DNA of 49,636 bases from Arcicella sp. (GTDB taxonomy: Bacteria > Bacteroidota > Bacteroidia > Cytophagales > Spirosomataceae): contig JANXML010000110.1 in NCBI GenBank assembly GCA_025354645.1, positions 1 through 49,636 on the forward strand, read 5' to 3'. A model generated the notes under the pieces. The model was not told the DNA's origin. It saw only the letters and a program-made list of their open reading frames with translations, and made no database searches. The position numbers were made by a program, and so were the translations under genes. This document shows positions 43,827 to 49,636 of the stretch, one piece after another. Numbering within the stretch: position 1 is the stretch's first letter; every line of letters starts with the position of its first letter.

Positions 43827-46118
43827 ATGATAAAATCTCCTTCGACCATAAAACGTGAAAATAAAAACACCTCATTATCCGCCGATTTAGTGATTGTAGG
43901 AGGGGGGCTTTCGGGTGTTTGTTGTGCCATCACTGCCGCCCGTGCGGGGGTAAAAGTTATCATCGTAACTGACCGCCCTGTGTTGGGAGGAAACGCATCT
44001 TCGGAAGTTAGACTTTGGGTTTTGGGGGCAACCTCACACATGGGCAACAACAATCGTTGGGCGAGAGAAGGGGGCGTAATTGATGAGCTTTTAGTAGAAA
44101 ATATGTACCGAAATGCGGAAGGTAATCCTTTAATTTTCGATACCATTTTATTAGAAAAAGTAGTTTCTGAACAAAATATTAGCCTTTTGCTGAATACTTC
44201 TATTTATGATTTAGAAAAAAAAGGTGCTGATAAGATTTCAAAAGTGATTGGTTTTTGTTCTCAAAATTCAACGCAATATCAACTTTCAGCCCCACTTTTT
44301 TGCGATGCTTCGGGTGATGGCATCGTAGGGTTTTTGGCGGGTGCGGCTTTCAGAATGGGGGCAGAATCAAAAGAAGAATTTGGGGAAAAATTCGCTCCAA
44401 ACGCTGAATACGGTGAATTGCTGGGACATTCGATGTATTTCTATTCAAAAGATGTTGGCAAACCTGTGAAATATATTGCCCCAAATTTCGCCCTTAATGT
44501 TACTAAAAATGTTCCTAAATTTAAGAGTTTCACCGCCCAAGATTTTGGTTGTCGTTTGTGGTGGATTGAATACGGTGGACGCTTAGACACTGTTCATGAT
44601 ACCGAATTAATCAAATGGGAGCTTTGGAAAGTTGTTTACGGCGTTTGGGATTACATCAAAAACTCAGGAAAATTTCCCGAGGCTGAAAACTTAACCCTTG
44701 AATGGGTAGGAACAATTCCAGGCAAACGAGAAAGTAGAAGATTTGAAGGCGATTTCATGCTTACCCAACAGGATATTGTGGAACAAAAACCTCATGTTGA
44801 TGATGTGGCTTTTGGAGGTTGGTCGATTGATTTGCACCCTGCCGATGGCGTATTTTCAGAATTGGAAAAAAGTAGTTGTAATCAGTGGCACAGCAAAGGA
44901 ATTTATGGCATTCCGTTGCGGTGTTTATACTCCAAAAATGTCAGTAATTTGTTCATTGCGGGTAGAATTATCTCCGCTTCACACGTGGCATTCGGGTCGT
45001 GCAGGGTGATGGCAACGGGGGCTCATGGAGGACAAGCGATTGGTATGGCGACAAAAATTTGTATAGAAAATCAAATTTTACCAAAAGAAATAATTTCGTC
45101 AAATCTCATTCAAAAACTCCAAAATGAACTTCTAAAAACTGGACAGCATATTCCAAACTTAGCGTTTGAAGATGAAAATGATTTGGCTAAGAAAGCAATG
45201 ATTTCAGCGAGTAGTGAACTGATTTTGAGTGAGTTACACCCAAATAATTTGCTTCAAGCAATAACTGAATCGGTGGCTCAAATGTTTCCAATTTCTTCGC
45301 CTAAAAAACAAAAAATTATTATTCACCCGCACGCAGATGAGGAAACCGTTTTAGATATTGAGTTAAGAATTTCCAGCAAAAACGGAAATTACACCCCTGA
45401 TGTAACGATTTCTAAACAATCCATAAAATTACAAAAAGGAAGAAACTGTTTGCCTTTGGAATTTGATTTTGGGATAATTGAAAATTTTGAAATTTGCTAT
45501 GCTTTTTTAATAATTCAGAAAAATGAAAAAGTAAAACTTCAATATTCAGACCAAAGAATTTCGGGAATTTTAAGCGTTTTTAATACCATAAATCCTGCGG
45601 TTTCAAATTATGGCAAACAAGAACCAACGGAGGATATTGGCGTTGATTCTTTTGAATTTTGGACACCCAAACGTCGCCCAGAAGGAAAGAATTTAGCCAT
45701 GAAATTTGAGCCAGCCATTGAAGTTTTTCAAGCAAAAAAATTAATCAACGGAATTTTTAGACCCACCAATCAGCCAAACGTTTGGGTTGCAGATATAAAT
45801 GACCGAGAACCAAATTTATTATTAGAATGGACTGATTATCAAGAGATTAAAGAAATAATTCTCTATTTTGACACTGATTTTGACCACCCGATGGAAACCG
45901 TTTTGATTCATCATCCAGAAAATGTTATGCCTTTTTGTGTGCAAGAATATTCAATTTTTGATGGAGATGATAATTTGCTTTTTCACACAAAGAATAACCA
46001 TCAAAGTTTGAACTCTATTAAGCTTTCGGATTATGTTGAAACTAAAAGTATCAAGATTGTTTTTAAACAAAAGTTAGATAAAACCCCCGTTAGCTTGTTC
46101 GGTGTTAGGGTTCTTTAA
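43827..46118 (+). CDS. FAD-dependent oxidoreductase (PF12831-like)
   Basis: 763 residues, no signal peptide. N-terminal FAD site ADLVIVGGGLSGVCCAITAARAGVKVIIVTDRPVLGGNASSEVRLWV; then REGGVIDEL, the C-terminal FAD-contact region NLFIAGRIISASHVAFGSCRVMATGAHGGQAIGMATKI. Residues ~500-763 are beta-rich and include a jelly-roll-like part (LLLEWTDYQEIKEIILYFDTDFDHPMET). Such FAD enzymes occur in many PULs and plant-glycan regions, mostly without known substrate. It follows the GH2 gene after 12 bp, so it is in the PUL 2 operon and may oxidise a released sugar. Confidence 0.85.
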   Translation: MIKSPSTIKRENKNTSLSADLVIVGGGLSGVCCAITAARAGVKVIIVTDRPVLGGNASSEVRLWVLGATSHMGNNNRWAREGGVIDELLVENMYRNAEGNPLIFDTILLEKVVSEQNISLLLNTSIYDLEKKGADKISKVIGFCSQNSTQYQLSAPLFCDASGDGIVGFLAGAAFRMGAESKEEFGEKFAPNAEYGELLGHSMYFYSKDVGKPVKYIAPNFALNVTKNVPKFKSFTAQDFGCRLWWIEYGGRLDTVHDTELIKWELWKVVYGVWDYIKNSGKFPEAENLTLEWVGTIPGKRESRRFEGDFMLTQQDIVEQKPHVDDVAFGGWSIDLHPADGVFSELEKSSCNQWHSKGIYGIPLRCLYSKNVSNLFIAGRIISASHVAFGSCRVMATGAHGGQAIGMATKICIENQILPKEIISSNLIQKLQNELLKTGQHIPNLAFEDENDLAKKAMISASSELILSELHPNNLLQAITESVAQMFPISSPKKQKIIIHPHADEETVLDIELRISSKNGNYTPDVTISKQSIKLQKGRNCLPLEFDFGIIENFEICYAFLIIQKNEKVKLQYSDQRISGILSVFNTINPAVSNYGKQEPTEDIGVDSFEFWTPKRRPEGKNLAMKFEPAIEVFQAKKLINGIFRPTNQPNVWVADINDREPNLLLEWTDYQEIKEIILYFDTDFDHPMETVLIHHPENVMPFCVQEYSIFDGDDNLLFHTKNNHQSLNSIKLSDYVETKSIKIVFKQKLDKTPVSLFGVRVL

Positions 46119-46364
46119 TTTAAGAATTATAGCAAAATAAATCTGGGCGTATTGAAAAATAAGTTGGTGTCCTTATAAAATAATTTTCTCAAATGGAGTG
46201 AAAATAGTCAAAAAAGGCTCAATGGGGATTTTAAGCTATTTTAGAGGCATACATCAACAACCCAAATCTGAATAAAACTTCATTTTGAACAAAAACATAT
46301 TCATTTTAGATACAAACGGACCTATTAAAGTTATGACCTTTGTGCTTCACAAAAAAATAAAAAA
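46119..46364. promoter_or_regulatory. Intergenic region upstream of aldo/keto reductase
   Basis: 246 bp without a gene. TTATGACCTTTG (near 46331-46342) resembles a -7 element with one extra base; no further operator was identified. Confidence 0.3.
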
Positions 46365-47402
46365 ATGAAGTATAAAATTTTAGGAAATACTGGTTTGAAA
46401 GTATCAACGCTTTGTTTAGGTACTATGAATTATGGCGGAAAAGGATTTTTTGGTTATATGGGAAATCTCGACCAATATGCAGTAGATGAGCAAATCAGTA
46501 CGGTAACGGAGGCGGGCGTAAATTTCATTGATACTGCAAATATTTATTCTGAGGGGATTTCGGAAGTTATGATTGGTAAGGCAATTAAAAATCTTGCTAT
46601 TAACCGAGACGATTTGGTTTTGGCAACAAAGGTGAGAGGCTCAATGGGTAAAAGTGAAAATGATCGAGGGCTTTCAAAAAAACATATCATCCAACAAGTT
46701 GAAGCCAGTTTGAAAAGACTTGGAACGGATTATATTGACCTTTATCAAATTCACACCATTGACCCATTAACGCCCATAGAAGAAACTATCAGAACATTGG
46801 ATGATTTGGTACGAAGTGGAAAAATTAGGTATTTCGGTGCCAGTAATATTTCAGCTTGGCAATTGATGAAAGGCTTAGCTTATTCGCAATACAATCATTT
46901 AGACAGATTTTCCTCTCTTCAAGCCAATTATTCATTGGACGTTCGGGATACGGAACGTGAAATTGTACCTTTATTAAAAGACCAGAAAGTGGGAATGATG
47001 ATTTGGAGTCCTTTGAGTGGTGGTTTACTGACAGGAAAATATAAAAGAGATGGACAGAAGGAAGAAGGGCGTTTAAATAAATTCCCTTTTCCTCCTTTTC
47101 ACGAAGAAAGGGCTTATGACATTTTAGACGTTCTTACACCAATGTCAGAACAAAAAGGAGTGTCGGTTTCTCAATTAGCTCTTGCTTGGTTATTGCATCA
47201 ATCGGTGGTGAGTAGTGTAATAATTGGTGCAACCAAATTGATTCAGCTTCAAGACAACTTAAAATCCGTTGACATTATACTCACAGAAACGGAAATAAAT
47301 CAGCTGAATGAAGTGAGTAAATTACCCGTAGAATATCCAGCAAATGTAGTAGAAGTAATGACGATGGATAGGAGTGATGGACCAGATTTTTTGAATAAAT
47401 AA
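46365..47402 (+). CDS. Aldo/keto reductase
   Basis: 345 residues, a complete (alpha/beta)8 AKR. Motifs: LGNTGLKVSTLCLGTMNYGG, catalytic Asp/Tyr in FIDTANIYSEGISEVMIGKA, catalytic Lys in DLVLATKVRG, His in DLYQIHTIDPLTPIEETI, and NADPH-binding region SVIIGATKLIQLQDNLKS. It reduces aldehydes or ketones, perhaps a sugar. It has its own 246-bp upstream region and a perfect terminator after it. The AraC gene directly behind may be its regulator. Confidence 0.93.
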   Translation: MKYKILGNTGLKVSTLCLGTMNYGGKGFFGYMGNLDQYAVDEQISTVTEAGVNFIDTANIYSEGISEVMIGKAIKNLAINRDDLVLATKVRGSMGKSENDRGLSKKHIIQQVEASLKRLGTDYIDLYQIHTIDPLTPIEETIRTLDDLVRSGKIRYFGASNISAWQLMKGLAYSQYNHLDRFSSLQANYSLDVRDTEREIVPLLKDQKVGMMIWSPLSGGLLTGKYKRDGQKEEGRLNKFPFPPFHEERAYDILDVLTPMSEQKGVSVSQLALAWLLHQSVVSSVIIGATKLIQLQDNLKSVDIILTETEINQLNEVSKLPVEYPANVVEVMTMDRSDGPDFLNK

Positions 47403-47405
47403 TAG

Positions 47406-47447
47406 TAAAGCCAACTGAAAAAAGCTTGATTTTTTCAGTTGGCTTTA
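47406..47447 (+). terminator. Perfect 18-bp intrinsic terminator
   Basis: TAAAGCCAACTGAAAAAA (47406-47423), 6-nt loop, TTTTTTCAGTTGGCTTTA (47430-47447). All 18 pairs match, and because the stem contains A6/T6 it can work on both strands. It lies 4 bp after the aldo/keto reductase stop and overlaps the track's AraC start, showing that start is too early. Confidence 0.9.
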
Positions 47448-47464
47448 ATGAATTTCAAACCAAA

Positions 47465-48370
47465 ATGAATAAAAACCCAATAAAAATAATAAATTCGGTT
47501 TCTGAACTGCATCGACTTTTATCATTGCCTAAACCATCGCACCCGTTAATTACGCTGATTAATCATGATGAAATTGTACCGAATGCGAACGTAAATGAAC
47601 GATTAATTTTAAATTTCTATAATATTTCCATCAAACGCAGCTTTCAGGGACAAATGAAATATGGTAAAAATTATTATGACTTTGATGAAGGAACAATGTC
47701 GTTTGTTTCTCCAAATCAAGTTATTGCTATTGACCAAGATAAAGATAGAAATAAAGACGGTTGGTCATTAATGTTTCACCCCGATTTGATACGAAATTAT
47801 GCCTTAGGTAATTCTATCAAAAATTATGGATTTTTTGCCTATGAAGTAAACGAAGCATTACATCTTTCAGAAAAAGAAGAAAGAAAAATTGAAAATTTAA
47901 TTAGAAATATCGAGCAAGAATATCAATCAAATACCGACGATTATAGTCAAGATGTAATGGTTTCTAATCTCGAATTATTATTAAATTATTGTAACCGATT
48001 TTATAACCGACAATTTGTTACCAGAAAAATGGCTAATCATGATTTACTGACAAAATTTGAAAACATTTTGGCAAAGCATTTCAGCGAAAGTAATGAAAAA
48101 GGGTTATCAACAGTGAATAGTTTAGCACAAGAATTAAATTTATCTCCAGCCTATTTAAGTGATATGTTGAGAACAATCACAGGACAAAATACTCAGCAAC
48201 ACATTCATAATCAACTAATTGAGAAAGCAAAATATTTTTTAACGACTACAAATTTATCAGTTAATGAGATTGCTTATAAATTAGGTTTTGAATATCCGCA
48301 ATCATTTAGCAAACTATTTAAAAATAAAACCAATTTTACTCCAATCGAATATAGACATAGCTATAATTAA
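47465..48370 (+). CDS. AraC-family transcriptional regulator
   Basis: About 301 residues from MNKNPIKIINS (the track's start at 47426 lies in the preceding terminator). N-terminal cupin-like ligand domain (~40-130; FYNISIKRSFQGQMKYGKNYYDFDEGTMSFVSPNQVI), which is typical of AraC proteins in Bacteroidota; C-terminal double helix-turn-helix (VNSLAQELNLSPAYLSDMLRTITGQNTQQHIHNQLIEKAKYFLTTTNLSVNEIAYKLGFEYPQSFSKLFKNKTNFTPIEYR). Likely controls the aldo/keto reductase upstream. The ligand is unknown. Confidence 0.93.
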   Translation: MNKNPIKIINSVSELHRLLSLPKPSHPLITLINHDEIVPNANVNERLILNFYNISIKRSFQGQMKYGKNYYDFDEGTMSFVSPNQVIAIDQDKDRNKDGWSLMFHPDLIRNYALGNSIKNYGFFAYEVNEALHLSEKEERKIENLIRNIEQEYQSNTDDYSQDVMVSNLELLLNYCNRFYNRQFVTRKMANHDLLTKFENILAKHFSESNEKGLSTVNSLAQELNLSPAYLSDMLRTITGQNTQQHIHNQLIEKAKYFLTTTNLSVNEIAYKLGFEYPQSFSKLFKNKTNFTPIEYRHSYN

Positions 48371-48560
48371 AAAATATTATTGTTTAGCCACCATTTAACA
48401 GTTCGGATATTTAAGAAAAATTTCAATTAAATAGGAAGTTATTCCGAACCAATTTTTTTGAGAAAATGAAGAACTTATCATAAAATAGTCATAACATTAA
48501 TTTAACATACACTTAATCAAATCATAACTAACCTCTAACATTCAGGTTAAACTGCAAACC

Positions 48561-48568
48561 TAATTTTG
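48561..48568 (+). promoter_or_regulatory. Putative -7 element of the TonB receptor gene
   Basis: TAATTTTG fits TAnnTTTG exactly and lies 20 bp before the ATG at 48588. A -33 TTG is not perfect (TTC at 48541). No other function is apparent in the rest of the 217-bp gap. Confidence 0.5.
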
Positions 48569-48587
48569 TGTCATCAAAAAAACCAAT

Positions 48588-49636
48588 ATGATGATGCAAA
48601 AATTACTACTACTTTCTTTCCTTTTTCTTTCTATTTTTAATCTTACTGCACAAACCAGCCCTAAACGAGGAATTATTAAAGGACATTTAATTGACTTAGT
48701 TTCGGGCGAAGGACTCATTGGAGCAAACGTATTAGTAGATGGTTTGACTTTGGGAGCCGCTACTGATGTTGAGGGTAATTATACCATTAACAACGTTCCA
48801 GTTGGCACCTACAACCTTACCGTTACGTGCATTAGCTACAAAAACACTAAAATTCAGAATGTAATTATCGAGCAAGATAAGGTTACGCTTCTGAATTCAA
48901 CGGTTGAAAGTAGTGTTCAGGCATTGGGAGAAATTGTGGTGAAAGGCACTCGAAAAACCAATACGGAAATGGCTTTGATTTCACAAATCAAAGAAGCCAA
49001 AATGGTGGTAAGCGGCATCTCAGCGGAGCAAATTTTGAAATCACAAGACCGTGATGCTGCGGAAGTAGTACGAAGAATTCCAGGCGTAACAATTGTGGAT
49101 AATCGTTTTATCAATATTCGTGGTTTGAATGAACGCTACAACACAGTTTGGCTAAATGATGCCGTTGCTCCGAGTTCTGAAACCGACCGCAAATCTTTCT
49201 CCTTTGATATTGTTCCCAGTAATTTATTGGATAGAATTTTAATCTTCAAAACCCCTTCTGCTGAACTCCCAGGTGATTTTGCGGGTGGTATGGTGAAAGT
49301 TTATACCCGTAAACCAAATTACACCGAAGAATCTTTTAACATCAGTTTAACCGCTGGTTTTCGTCAAGGAACTACTTTTCAGGATTTTACTTCCGACAAA
49401 TCGTATAATTCAGACTGGACAGGTTTTGGTTATCAAGACCGCCTTTTGCCCACCGCAACGCCCGACGGTAATGGTGTAATTCCAGTGGCACAAGCCAAAG
49501 CATTTTCTAATAATTATGCTCTTTCAAAATCTTCGGCTCTCCCCGATAGAAGGATGAATTTGAGTTATTTGAGGGGTTTTAAAATAGGAGAAATCTCAAT
49601 GGGGAGTTTGTCGGCAATTAGTTATTCAAATACCTT
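48588..49636 (+). CDS. TonB-dependent receptor, N-terminal part (3' end outside window)
   Basis: Absent from the ORF track because it has no stop in the window. Reading from ATG (MMMQKLLLLSFLFLSIFNLTAQ, signal peptide) gives a CarboxypepD_reg-like domain (~28-110; IIKGHLIDLVSGEGLIGANVLVDGLTLGAATDVEGNYTINNVPVGTY), then a TonB-box-like stretch LGEIVVKGTRK and the plug (QDRDAAEVVRRIPGVTIVDNRFINIRGLNERYNTVWLNDAVAPSSETDRKSFSFDIVPSNLLDRI). It continues openly to the window end (about 350 codons). The NIRGLNERYNTV plug type differs from SusC and looks like an outer-membrane receptor for other ligands (peptide, siderophore, or unknown). No SusD partner is seen in the window. Confidence 0.9.
   Translation, partial: MMMQKLLLLSFLFLSIFNLTAQTSPKRGIIKGHLIDLVSGEGLIGANVLVDGLTLGAATDVEGNYTINNVPVGTYNLTVTCISYKNTKIQNVIIEQDKVTLLNSTVESSVQALGEIVVKGTRKTNTEMALISQIKEAKMVVSGISAEQILKSQDRDAAEVVRRIPGVTIVDNRFINIRGLNERYNTVWLNDAVAPSSETDRKSFSFDIVPSNLLDRILIFKTPSAELPGDFAGGMVKVYTRKPNYTEESFNISLTAGFRQGTTFQDFTSDKSYNSDWTGFGYQDRLLPTATPDGNGVIPVAQAKAFSNNYALSKSSALPDRRMNLSYLRGFKIGEISMGSLSAISYSNT

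Overview
The window is AT-rich DNA from a member of the Bacteroidota, most likely order Cytophagales (the genus cannot be fixed by eye). Signs are two SusC/SusD pairs, a type IX secretion (T9SS) tail on a glycosidase, an ECF sigma/FecR pair beside an STN-domain TonB receptor, LytTR and Crp-like regulators, giant Ig-like repeat surface proteins and TAnnTTTG-type -7 promoter elements.

Region 1 (1-4.5 kb): the 3' end of a giant Ig-like repeat protein built from a 660-bp super-repeat, two terminators, a small lipoprotein, and a decayed IS4-like transposase carrying two copies of a 16-bp GC-rich palindromic repeat. Region 2 (4.5-9.4 kb, minus strand): a fatty acyl-CoA ligase with an SCP2 protein, a broken aromatic-ring monooxygenase joined to the 3' half of a VOC-family gene, a Crp/Fnr-like regulator and a LytTR protein preceded by a long nested inverted repeat.

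Region 3 (9.4-18.4 kb, minus strand) is the most unusual part. A NarX/NarL-type sensor kinase and response regulator precede a subtilisin-like peptidase without a signal peptide, a 128-aa unknown protein and an unknown multi-pass membrane protein. Next comes an operon of a lipoprotein, an OmpA-type porin/anchor and a beta-propeller-like lipoprotein. The response-regulator operon and the lipoprotein operon share a 22-bp upstream motif (20/22 identical) at exactly the same distance from a -7 element. I infer one two-component regulon with an intracellular protease and an envelope complex.

Region 4 (19.2-46.1 kb, plus strand) holds two neighbouring polysaccharide-utilisation loci (PULs). PUL 1: ECF sigma, FecR anti-sigma, STN-SusC, SusD, a T9SS-exported clan-A glycosidase, a GH106 alpha-L-rhamnosidase interrupted by one in-frame TAG, a gene scar, an acetyl-esterase-like protein and an alpha/beta-hydrolase scar. 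PUL 2: a divergent LacI-type regulator with an extra transposase-like zinc ribbon, a SusC with a 1-nt frameshift, SusD, a sodium:solute symporter, a GH2 enzyme with FN3-like domains and an FAD-dependent oxidoreductase. The enzyme set suggests an acetylated, rhamnose-containing plant or algal glycan (inference). The many lesions suggest the locus is decaying, or that the assembly has indel errors.

Region 5 (46.4-49.6 kb): an aldo/keto reductase with a perfect 18-bp terminator, an AraC regulator, and the start of a TonB-dependent receptor that runs off the window and is missing from the ORF track.
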